This document shows, piece after piece, positions 15,077 to 24,037 of a DNA stretch of 64,000 nt. The stretch lies in assembly GCA_963818645.1 (NCBI GenBank), contig CAWFTF010000025.1, positions 50,577-114,576 on the forward strand, in the 5' to 3' direction. This stretch comes from Gp6-AA40 sp963818645 (GTDB taxonomy: Bacteria; Acidobacteriota; Vicinamibacteria; Vicinamibacterales; UBA2999). How positions within the stretch are numbered: position 1 is the first letter of the stretch; each line of letters starts with the position of its first letter. Both the position numbers and the translations under genes were made by a program. The notes beneath the pieces were generated by a model. That model made no database searches. It saw nothing but the letters and a program-made list of their open reading frames with translations, and was not told the origin of the DNA.

Positions 15077-18000
15077 ATGTTTCGGAAGTTGCTCTCGATA
15101 GTTCTGCTCCTGTTTGTGTCCGTTGCGCTGCAGGCGCAGCAGGCGAATAACGCGATCCTCGTCGGCGTCATCAGCGACAGCACCGGCGCATTTCTTCCAG
15201 GCGCGACCGTCACCGCCACTCATGTGGCGACGAATACCTCGGTCGACATCCTCACCGACGAGCGCGGGCAGTACCGCACGCCTCCATTGCGGATCGGCGA
15301 CTACGAGCTCACCGTCCGGCTCGACGGCTTTCGCACATTCGTGCGTCGCGGCGTCGTGCTCAACATCGGCGACGTTCGCAACGTCGACGCGACGCTCGAC
15401 ATCGGAGCGATTGCCGAGACCGTGACGGTCGACGCGACGCCACCCCCACTCAACACGTCGGACTCGACCGTCGGCACGGTCATCACCAACGAACAGATCG
15501 CGGCCCTCCCACTCAATGGACGCGACTATCTGCAATTGGCATCGCTGTCATCGGGCACCGGGCCGGCCAGCAGCCAGGGTGTGGTCATTGGCGGGCAATC
15601 GGGAACCGCCGTCGCCTTCCTGCTCGACGGGCACGACAACAACAGCCAGCAGATCACGACCGGTCACTCGGGGCAGAAGGAGATCGTCAAGCCGTCAGTG
15701 GACGCGATTCAGGAGTTCAAGGTCGTCACCAACAGCTACTCAGCGGAATATGGCCGCTCCTCGTCAGGCGTGGTCAGCGTGTCGCTCAAGTCGGGAACGA
15801 ACAGCCTGAATGGCAGCCTCTACGAGTTCTTTCGCGACGACGCGCTGAACGCGACCAATTACTTCGCGACGACGAAGCCCGTCGACACGCGGCATCAGTT
15901 TGGCGGCGCCGTCGGGTTCCCAATCATCCGAAGCAAGACCTTCTTCTTCGGCGACTCCGAGACCGGCCGCATCCAGCGAGAGACGACGACGCTCTCGACG
16001 CTGCCGTCGGCGACGGCGCGAGCCGGTCAGTTCTCGCGGACGATCATCGACCCGCTGACGACGTTGCCGTTCCCGGGGAATCAGATCCCGGCGTCGCGTG
16101 TCGATGCTGTGGCGGCGCGCATCCTCGGCTACGTGCCTCTGCCCCAGACGGGCGCTGCCACGAACAACTTCACCTACAACAGCCCGTCCGATCAGGACCA
16201 GCAGACGTGGGACGTTCGCATCGACCACGTGTTCAGCCCGAAGCACAACGCCTATGTCCGCGTGAGCTCTCAGCGCCTCGAGAACAAGCCGAACTCGCCA
16301 CTCCCGCCGGATGCCAACGGCAACTACGTGGTCTCAGGCGCGAGCGACATCTCCGACAACAAGAGCATCGTCGTCGTCCACAACGCGGTCTGGTCGCGCA
16401 ACGTCATCGGGTCGATCCGCGTGGGATACAACCGCATCGACTGGGACGAGATCGTGCCGCCACAGGATCTGCGCGGGATCGGCATCCCCGGCGTCGACTC
16501 CAGCAACCCGGGCTTCTCGCAGATCGCGATCACCGGGTACCGGACGCTGGGAGTGTCGAACGTGCCCAATGCCGACGATTCGAAGAATCTTCAGGTGTCA
16601 GGCGACATATCGCTGACGAAGGGGACGCACACGATCAAGACAGGGGTCCAGCACTATCAGCTCGGGATCGACTTCCTCAGCTCGCAGCGCAGCAGCGGCA
16701 TCTTCAACTTCAACGGCCAGTACACGGGCGATCCGTTCGCGGATTACCTGCTTGGATACGGATCGTCGGCGAGCCTCTCGAAGTACGCGAAGTTGAACTT
16801 CCGCACGCCCTATACCCACTTCTTCGCGCAGGACGACTGGCGAACGAGCGAGCGGCTCACGCTCAACCTTGGCCTGCGCTACGAGCTGAACTACCCGTCG
16901 GTCGATCAGAACGACGCGATCGCGAATTTCGATCTGGATACCGATCCGCTGAACCCGCGCATCGTGCTTGCGGGCTCGGAGGGTGACGATCGCGCCGCGC
17001 GTGCGCTGGTTGCCTACCAACTACCGGCAGTTCGCCCCGCGTGCCGGCTTCGCGTATCTCCTGCCCGGCGACAAGACGGTCATTCGAGGCGGAGCCGGCA
17101 TCTTCTACGGAAACATGATCACGGTCGGCGGCATGTCGTCGCTCGAGATCAATCCGCCGAATCACGTCCGCATCGCGCAGACAACAGACCGGACGATTCC
17201 ATCGATCTTCTTGAGCCAGGGTTTTGCCGCCGACGCGTTGTCGGTTGCGAACGCGCGCGACGTCAATCTGGTGTCATGGGATCGCAGCGACAAGCAGCCG
17301 ACGGCGTACCAGTGGAACGTGAACGCACAGCGCGAGCTGCCCGGTCAGGTGGTTGTCGAGGTCGGCTACTACTCCAACCGTCTGGTCAACAACTGGCGAT
17401 CGATCGACGGCAACCCGGCGCCTCCGGGTCCGGGAAACCTCAATCGCCGGCGCCTCTACCAGACGACCGCCGTGCCGCCGACGGGCGACGTCATTACGCT
17501 CGCCAACGTCACGCGCATTCAGAAGGACGGCTGGAGCCAGTACCACGGGCTCCAGACGAAGTTCGAGAAGCGCTACTCGAAGGGCATCTCGCTGCTTGCG
17601 GCGTACACGTGGTCGAAGACTCGCGGCCTCGAAGGCGGCTACCAGGACTACACGAACATCGATGCCGAAGTGGGGCCCACGTCCACCGATCGCCCGCACC
17701 ACTTCGTTGGAAGCGGCATCTACGAGCTGCCGTTCGGTCACAACCGATCGATTGGCGGTGATTGGGATGGTCTTACGAACGCGTTGCTTGGCGGGTGGAG
17801 CGTCAGTCCCATCCTCACGGCGACCTCGGGAGCGCCTCTCAACCTGACTGTCAACGGGAACCCGTCGAACTCGAGCGGCACGGATCGGCCGAATGTGGTG
17901 GGCGAGTGGCGGCTGGATGATCCGACGGCCGATCAGTGGTTCAACACCAGCGCATTCGTGGCGAATGCGCCGTTCACATACGGCAATGCGCCGAAAAACC

Positions 18001-18221
18001 TGATTCGCGGGCCAGGCTACTTCAATCTCGACATCTCGATTCAGAAGGCGTTCCGCGTGTCTGAGGGCGTACGCGCGGACATCAGGTTCGAGTCGTTCAA
18101 CGTCACCAATGCCGTCAATCTCGGCAACCCCAATACCACTGTCGGCGACGTCAACTTCGGGCGCATCTCGTCTGCTGGCGCAGCGAGACAGAGCCAGGTT
18201 GCCGTGAAGCTGCTGTTCTGA
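15077..18221 (+). CDS. TonB-dependent receptor, Oar-like (reading frame broken once)
   Basis: About 1047 residues after correcting one extra base near 17012, where the first frame runs out of homology ('GSEGDDRAARALV') and the next continues 'PTNYRQFAPRAGFAYLLPGDK'. ATG 15077 follows GAAGGAA. Signal peptide, then a carboxypeptidase-regulatory-like domain (residues 24-115), a TonB plug ('IAALPLNGRDYLQL') and a long barrel ending 'RQSQVAVKLLF'. It imports an unknown ligand across the outer membrane. The poly-Cys attenuator in front suggests the ligand is a sulfur source. The single indel is probably a consensus error. Confidence 0.85.
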
Positions 18222-18228
18222 ACCCTAT

Positions 18229-18263
18229 GGTCCACAGTCCACAGTCCTCAGTCCACGGTCTAC
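18229..18263. repeat. Heptanucleotide array (GGTCCAC / AGTCCAC)
   Basis: Five units in exact register: GGTCCAC, AGTCCAC, AGTCCTC, AGTCCAC, GGTCTAC, ending two bases before ATG 18266. The same unit opens the array at 30856. Confidence 0.75.
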
Positions 18264-18265
18264 TC

Positions 18266-19202
18266 ATGAAAAACCATAAGTTGCGAAGTGGCGCGATCGT
18301 CATGGCCGATGATCGCGGCGGGAGCAAGCACCGCGATCGCACAGGGAGCCCAGTCATGGCGCGAGCGAACGGTTGTGCCAATTGCGTCCGTCGAGTGGAC
18401 GGGTGCGCGACTCGCAGACGGTCAGCCAGACGTGCAGGGCCACTGGTCCAACACGATCGGCAACCACAACAACTTCACTCGTCCGCAAGGAGGCGACGAT
18501 GGTGCGCCGGGCGGAGGAGCGAGGGAGCGGGGCCAGGCGAATCGCGCTCCGAGCCGGGTGAGTGATCCACCAGACGGTCAGATCCCATACCAGCCCTGGG
18601 CGCGAGCCAGACAACAGGAGTTCGGTTCTCATCTGGACGATCCGACGCGTCCCGAGTATGTCGAGCCGCTCGCACGGTGCGCGCCCGCAGGTCCAACCAA
18701 GTCGTTCATGTGGCACGGCTACGAGATCCGCCAGTATCCGGGCTATGTGCTGTTCCTCTTCGATTCTGGTACGCGAATCATCCACCTTGATGCCAAGCCG
18801 CATCTTGCGGAGAACGTCAAGCTGTGGAACGGCGACTCGCGCGGCCACTGGGAAGGCAACACGCTCGTCGTCGACGTCACCAACAACAACTCGAAGTCGC
18901 GGTTCGCGCGCACTGGTGAGTTCGTCAGCGAGCACGCGACCATTCAGGAGCGTTACATCTTCGACAGCGCGGGTGAGCGCTTCATCTATCAAGCGGTCTA
19001 CACCGATCCGACCGTGCTGACGCGGCCGTTCACGGTGACGATTCCCAACCGCCGTATCACCGACAAGACGCCGCAGGACGGCTGGAACAACATCACGTTC
19101 CCCGCCATCCACTCCGGCACCGAACCCATCATCGAAGCCTACGAACGCACGTGCGTCGAGAACAACGGCGAGCACGGCGGCGTAGCTGTCGAGTCGAAGT
19201 AG
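18266..19202 (+). CDS. Secreted 'DGxPDxxGxW' family protein (probable indel in the signal peptide)
   Basis: About 311 residues if one extra G near 18306 is removed. Then ATG 18266 gives a coherent signal peptide (MKNHKLRSGAIVMA joined to MIAAGASTAIAQGAQ). Without that correction the frame starts at GTG 18288 or ATG 18309. The body has 'ADGQPDVQGHWSN', 'GDSRGHWEGNTLVVDVTNNN' and 'DPTVLTRPFTVTIPNRR', the family pattern. It follows the TonB receptor by 45 bp and may be in its transcript. Function unknown. Confidence 0.75.
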
Positions 19203-19219
19203 AGGAGAACCCGATAGCC

Positions 19220-19642
19220 ATGACACGCACAACTGCTTTACTCGGCGCCGTTCTCACGTGGGCGCTCGTCGTAACGGTGCCGGCAGCCGCGCATCATTCG
19301 TTTGCCGCGGAGTTCGACGCGAACAAGCCCGTTGAATTGAAGGGGGTCGTCACCAGGCTTCAGTGGACGAACCCGCATGGGTGGATCTACGTGGACGTCA
19401 AGGACGCCAGCGGCGTCGTCACGAACTGGGCGATCGAGTTCGGTGCGCCGTACAGCCTGCTGCAGAAGGGACTGCGCAAGAGTGACTTCCCGGTGGGCTC
19501 CGAGGTCGTCGTGAAAGGATTCCGCGCCAAGACCGGCAAGGCAGTGGCCAACGCGCGGAGCGTCACGCTGCCCGACGGACGCAACTTCTACGCATCGGGG
19601 GGAGACAGTCCGGGCGCACCGGTGGAAGTGAGCGCGCGATGA
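19220..19642 (+). CDS. DUF6152-family exported small protein
   Basis: 140 residues; signal peptide then 'AHHSFAAEFDANKPVELKG' and 'LQWTNPHGWIYVDVKD', closely similar to the product at 13550. ATG 19220 has AGAGGAGA about 11 bases upstream. Overlaps the next gene by ATGA, repeating the DUF6152/'DGKPDxSGxW' pairing. Role unknown, periplasmic. Confidence 0.88.
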   Translation: MTRTTALLGAVLTWALVVTVPAAAHHSFAAEFDANKPVELKGVVTRLQWTNPHGWIYVDVKDASGVVTNWAIEFGAPYSLLQKGLRKSDFPVGSEVVVKGFRAKTGKAVANARSVTLPDGRNFYASGGDSPGAPVEVSAR

Positions 19643-20409
19643 GGCTACCAGCGCTGCTCTTGTTGTTGGCTGCCTCGTCTCTGCTTACAGCGCACGGCGC
19701 GTGGGCGCAGGAGACACAGCCGTCGATCCCTCGTAGTGCCGACGGCAAGCCTGACTTCTCCGGAATCTGGCAGACGCTGAGCGCCGCCGAGTACGACCTG
19801 GAGCCGCACTCGACCCGGAAAGATGCACCTCCCGGACCGGGCATCGTCGAAGGGCAGGTCATCCCGTATCGGCCGGAGGCGTCGCAACAGCGCAAGAAGA
19901 ATTTCGACGCGCGCGCGACCAACGACCCGCGCGAGAAGTGCTTCACCCTCGGGACGCCGCGCGGCATCTACTCGCCGGAGCCCTTTCAAATCTTCCAGCG
20001 CGCACGCGACCTGACGCTGGTCTTCCAGTTCGGGCACTCGGTGCGCACGATTCACACCAACGAGACTCGTCACCCGAAGGCCCGATCGGATTCTGGCTCG
20101 GTGACTCCCGCGCTCGATGGGAAGGGGACACGCTCGTCGTCGATGTCGTCGACTTCAACGGCGAGACCTGGCTCGATCGCGCCGGGAACTTCCACAGCGA
20201 CCAACTGCACGTCGTCGAGCGCTGGTCCTTCCTCGACGCCAACACGATTCAGTACACCGCGACGCTCGAGGACCCGACGGTGTACACGCGGCCGTGGAGC
20301 CTGAGCGTGATACTGCACCGGCACCGCGAACCCGAATTTTCAGCTGATCGAGAACTACTGCTACACGCTCGACTACGACAAGTTCTATCCCGTGCCCTCC
20401 GGGCAATAG
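19639..20409 (+). CDS. Secreted 'DGKPDFSGIW' family protein (two compensating indels)
   Basis: About 256 residues when two single-base errors are corrected. Near 20079 'AAGGCCC' lacks one G of an expected GGG, after which the next frame reads 'GPIGFWLGDSRARWEGDTLVV'. Near 20323 a run of Ts has one base too many, after which the original frame returns with 'FQLIENYCYTLDYDKFYPVP' and a TAG at 20407. Hallmarks are 'SADGKPDFSGIWQ', 'GNFHSDQLHVVERW' and 'DPTVYTRPWSL'. Coupled to the DUF6152 gene by ATGA. Confidence 0.78.
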
Positions 20410-20444
20410 GGCTGACGAATATGTATCGAATCAGGAGAACGTCA

Positions 20445-20912
20445 ATGAAGACAGCAGGTGTCATGATGATGTTGGCTGCCCTCGTCACGTGTGGGCGCCA
20501 CGGGGCAGGCGCAGCAACCGGCGCAGGGCGAATGTCGTCGCGCCCGGCCTCGACCGCAAAGATCCTCAAGCGTGCGGAGATCGATGCGCTGCTCGCGCAG
20601 CCGTCGAACGTGCTCGTCATCGACGTGCGGCGTCCCGACGAGATCGGGTCGATCGGCGGTTTCCCGGTTTATCTGAACGTGCAAGCCGGTGATCTCGAGA
20701 AGCGACTCCCGTCGATTCCGAAGGACCGCCTGATCATCACCGTTTCGAATCACGCGTCGCGCGCCGGACGTGCGGCGGACCTTTTGCAGAAGAACGGCTT
20801 CAACGTGGCCGGTGCCGCCGGCGCTCAGGACTACGAAGCCGAGGGAGGCGCGCTCGTGAAGATTGCGCCGCCATCGCGAAGCACGGCCTCGGCCGAGCCA
20901 CGCAAGCAGTAA
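20445..20912 (+). CDS. Exported rhodanese-like domain protein, catalytic Cys missing, N-terminus garbled
   Basis: 155 residues as read, ATG 20445 with AGGAGA upstream. Residues 40-140 form a rhodanese fold ('LKRAEIDALLAQPSNVLVIDVRRPDEIG', 'ADLLQKNGFNVAGAAGA'). The active-site loop reads 'VSNHASRAGRA', without the usual Cys, so sulfurtransfer is unlikely. Three extra bases (near 20488, 20530 and 20549) appear to distort the signal peptide: dropping them gives 'LVTVGATGQAQQPAQ' and then 'ANVVAPASTAK', a normal export signal and linker. A tRNA-Cys follows by 8 bp. Confidence 0.72.
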   Translation: MKTAGVMMMLAALVTCGRHGAGAATGAGRMSSRPASTAKILKRAEIDALLAQPSNVLVIDVRRPDEIGSIGGFPVYLNVQAGDLEKRLPSIPKDRLIITVSNHASRAGRAADLLQKNGFNVAGAAGAQDYEAEGGALVKIAPPSRSTASAEPRKQ

Positions 20913-20919
20913 CGGATTC

Positions 20920-20994
20920 GGCGCGGTGGCGAAGCGGCAACGCGGTGGTCTGCAAAACCACCATCCGAGGGTTCGAGTCCCTCCCGCGCCTCCA
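20920..20994 (+). tRNA. tRNA-Cys (GCA)
   Basis: 75 nt with encoded CCA. The 7-bp acceptor stem is GGCGCGG / CCGCGCC. The anticodon arm is GTGGT-CTGCAAA-ACCAC, giving anticodon GCA for Cys. The T arm contains GGTTCGAGTCC. Immediately downstream of the rhodanese-like gene. Confidence 0.95.
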
Positions 20995-21006
20995 GTGGGG
21001 AAATCG

Positions 21007-21667
21007 ATGATCACGGAGGTTCAGGCCGACGAGGGGAGCGTCAACTGGTCGCGGGTGGCAGCGTTGTTCGAGGATCGATACGGCGCTGGATCGGCCGAGC
21101 GGCTCATCTCGATGCTCGAGCAGCCGTGCGTGACGTTTGCGCGCATCGCCAGCCGAGTTCGGTGTCACCCGTGAATGCGTCCGACTGTGGCATCAGCGCC
21201 TGTTGCCGGACGCGCCACGTGGGCATCAGCGACAGCAGTTGTGCCGCGAGCATCAGATGAAGCGGCGATTGCTCGAGGACGCGCTGTTCCTCAGGTTCTA
21301 TCGCCACATCCGATCGTCGGTGCCGCACCAGCGCGTCACCCTGATCCCGTCACGCGACGGGTTTCGCAAGCGCACGGTGCGTATCGATGGCCGTACGATC
21401 GCGCTCAGGCGTGCGCGTCGGAACAGTGCGTGGCGCGGCTCGAACAACGGGACTGTCTATACCCTGACGAGCAGTCCTGCCGGCGCGGATCTCTTGTATT
21501 ACGAGCTCTCGTCCGAGGACTACCTGCTTGTTCCACGAGAGGCTCTGCCCGTTGGAATCGTCACGTACGTCGACACGGACGCATCAACGTATCAGCGTTT
21601 CAAGAACACCTTGGCAGCGCTTTCGCGACCGTCTAGCCTTCAGGTCGAATGGGCTCGGCGGGGGTGA
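21007..21667 (+). CDS. HTH-containing protein of unknown function (reading frame broken once)
   Basis: About 219 residues after removing one extra A near 21150; then 'CVTFARIA' joins 'AEFGVTRECVRLWHQRLLP', a helix-turn-helix with the spacing seen in sigma region 4 and resolvase-like domains. The C-terminal half ('RVTLIPSRDGFRKRTVRIDGR', 'ADLLYYELSSEDYLLVPREALP') looks like a separate alpha/beta domain that I cannot name. Its 3' end overlaps the convergent TauE gene by 35 bp. It could be a DNA-binding regulator or a DNA-modifying protein; nothing in the context decides. Confidence 0.6.
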
Positions 21668-22538
21668 TTCGAGAGCGAGCGAGCTCCTCGTTGCGTTTGA
21701 CCTGGGGCAATTGCACCGAGAAGAAACGATAGAGAAGCCACGAGTCGAGCAGGCCCACTGCCACGAGCACGAGATATGCGAGATTGCTCTGCACGAGGCC
21801 GAGGTCCTTGAGCAGCGTCGACAAGCCGAAGCCGACGATCCACGCATCGAAGCTCATACACAAGCGACGGAAGGTTTCCGGGCGGATTCGCTGGATGATG
21901 TAGGCGCCGATCGGTACGCCAATCGCAATGCTTGGCAGGATGTACGGGATGAGCGCCATACTCTGCACCGTGTAGAGTCCGGCGTAGGCATACGCGATCG
22001 CAGTGAAGCTCGATTCCGCCAGCCGGATGAAGCCGAGTGCGGCGCGAAAGTCTCTCTGCGTCAGGCCCTGGTTGCTCAGCATCACCGCCAGCGGTGGCCC
22101 TGAGATCGTGGTGACCGAGTAGAGCACGCCGACGCCGCCGCCGAACACCAACCCGACCGACCGCTCGGACTTGATCGGCCTTCGATACCCGGCCGCCTGA
22201 AACAGGATCAACGGCAGCAGAACGATGAACGTGCCGAACCGGAGCCAGCCCGGGTTGACGATCGACACAATCGCGGTGCCGAGGATGACGCCCGGCAGCA
22301 GACCGATCACGATCGGCAGCACGCGCCGCCACACGCGAGGCAGTGCGTCCCGATTCACCCATAGCACGTAGGCGTTGAGGGCGACTTCGATCGGGATGAG
22401 TGCCGGGTTGAGAACGCGGTTGGTCAGGAAGAGCAGCGCGATCGGAACGGTGATCGACGAGAACCCGTAACCAAGGGCACCGTTGACGATAGCCGCGCCG
22501 AGCGTGATGAAGACGAGTGCGAGCTGAGCAGGGTCCAT
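21633..22538 (-). CDS. TauE/SafE-family (TSUP) membrane transporter
   Basis: 301 residues with about eight membrane helices. 'GAAIVNGALGYGFSSITVPIALLFL' at the start and 'YSVTTISGPPLAVMLSNQG' in the middle are the two repeated family signatures. Members export sulfite, sulfoacetate or other small sulfur or carboxylate anions. It lies 73 bp downstream of the sigma-54 activator on the same strand, so it may be a target. A GTG directly before ATG 22538 is an alternative start. Confidence 0.88.
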   Translation of the reverse strand: MDPAQLALVFITLGAAIVNGALGYGFSSITVPIALLFLTNRVLNPALIPIEVALNAYVLWVNRDALPRVWRRVLPIVIGLLPGVILGTAIVSIVNPGWLRFGTFIVLLPLILFQAAGYRRPIKSERSVGLVFGGGVGVLYSVTTISGPPLAVMLSNQGLTQRDFRAALGFIRLAESSFTAIAYAYAGLYTVQSMALIPYILPSIAIGVPIGAYIIQRIRPETFRRLCMSFDAWIVGFGLSTLLKDLGLVQSNLAYLVLVAVGLLDSWLLYRFFSVQLPQVKRNEELARSRITPAEPIRPEG

Positions 22539-22611
22539 CACGTCGTGAGCCAGCCAGTCTTGCGTGTTTGTCGCGACTCTGTCAACGCCTGCACCGTTTG
22601 ACGTCGAACAT

Positions 22612-23683
22612 TCATTCGGACTCGTCCACGGTGTGATGCTGCCGATACTGGCGCCAGTCGATCTTCAGCTTCCGCATGCGCGCGCGCAGCGTATGCGGGT
22701 TGATCTCGAGCAGGCGCGCCGCCCCGTGCCGCCCCTCGACCCGGCCGCCGGTCGCCTCGAGCGCAGCCTCGATGTGCTGTCGAATGACGACGTCGAGCGG
22801 CGCAAGGCGGGACGGCGCCGTCTCGCTCGATCGCACCGGAGCGGGAGCCGATGCCCTCGGGTCCTGGCCGAGTGCGCCCGCAACGTTGAGCGCTTTCCCC
22901 TGACCGATTAACACCGCGCGGTCCATCACCGCGGCCATCTCGCGCACGTTACCCGGCCACTGATACTCGGCCAGCAACTTCACGTCACTGTCCGAGACCG
23001 GCACCGGACGAAGACCGAAGCGGTTTGCCGCGAGCTCCGCGAAGTACTCGGCAAACGCACGGATATCGCTCGGGCGATCGCGCAGCGGCGGGATCACGAT
23101 CGGAAACACCGAGAGGCGATAGTACAGGTCTTCGCGAAACGTCTGCTGTTCGACCATGCTGGGCAGATGGCGGTGCGTGGCGGCCACGATTCGCACGTTC
23201 ACTTTGACCGGCCGCTCTCCGCCGACGCGAACCAGCTCGGATTCCTGGACCACGCGCAGCAGGCGGACTTGCGCCGCGAGGTGCAAGCTCGCCGACTTCG
23301 TCGAGAAACAGCGTGCCGCCGTCGGCCTGCTCGAACCAGCCTTTGCGCCGGGCCACTGCACCAGTGAAGGCGCCCTGCTCGTGGCCGAACAGTTCCGAAT
23401 CGATGAGTTCGGCAGGAATCGCTCCACAGTTGACGCGGCGGAATGGGCCGTGCCGGAACGGCGAGTGTTCGTGGATTGCGCGGGCGATGATCTCCTTGCC
23501 GGTTCCGGTCTCACCGAACACCAACACCGGCGCGGCACTGCGGGAAACGATGCGGGCCCGCGCCATCACCGCCGCCAATCCTGTGTCGCCGCCGATCAGC
23601 CGCTCCTCGCCCGCGCGAGTGTCGCCATTGATGAGCACGGCAGGAGCCAGCCGCGTCGGAGCTATCTTCTGTTTCTGTGACAT
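22612..23683 (-). CDS. Sigma-54-dependent transcriptional activator (reading frame broken once)
   Basis: About 356 residues after removing one extra base near 23280, which restores 'DEVGELALAAQVRLLRVVQ'. The AAA+ domain has Walker A GETGTGKE, the sigma-54 contact loop GAFTGA, 'GGTLFLDEVGE' and 'RFREDLYYRLSVF'-like 'TFREDLYYRLSVFPI', then 'YQWPGNVREM'. A Fis-type HTH closes the protein ('AARLLEINPHTLRARMRKL'). The N-terminus is only about 25 residues, with no receiver or GAF domain, as in PspF, so activity is likely controlled by a partner protein. It is divergent from the TonB receptor at 24038. Confidence 0.86.
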
Positions 23684-23740
23684 ATGACAGATATCGACTG
23701 GCTATTATTACAGAAAATCTGTCTTATTTAACAGAAGTAG
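23684..23740. promoter_or_regulatory. Repeated ACAGA/TCTGT boxes upstream of the sigma-54 activator
   Basis: The perfect dyad ACAGA-AAA-TCTGT (23710-23722) is flanked by further ACAGA boxes at about 23687 and 23731. They lie in an AT-rich stretch unlike the surroundings, just upstream of the activator start. They are likely upstream activator or autoregulatory sites. The rest of the 354-bp gap to 24038 holds no credible gene. Confidence 0.5.
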
Positions 23741-23972
23741 ATGATTCCGGGTCTGGGAAGTCAAATTCCACGGAAAACCCGCACGGTCCAGGTCTTGCCT
23801 CTTGCCCATGCGATGTCTCCGCTCGCCCATCGATGTCCCTGTCGTCCCACGTCGTGTCGGTGCGCATGTATGACGCCGACGACCACCGGGTGGTAAGCGA
23901 CCTCCGCTAGTTCGGTCCGCCCCCACCCTCTGCCCCGGTCGATCGGCTCACCAGTTCACGTCACACACACGT

Positions 23973-23996
23973 TGCTGTGCGCAGGCACGCACAGCA
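23973..23996 (+). promoter_or_regulatory. Perfect 9-bp hairpin in the leader of the second TonB receptor
   Basis: TGCTGTGCG and its complement CGCACAGCA with a 6-base loop, 42 bp before the start codon. No U-tract follows. Possible mRNA-level control or protein site. Confidence 0.4.
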
Positions 23997-24037
23997 GTTT
24001 CGGGGCGCCGATCGGTGCATCGGCCAGAGGAGATTCG

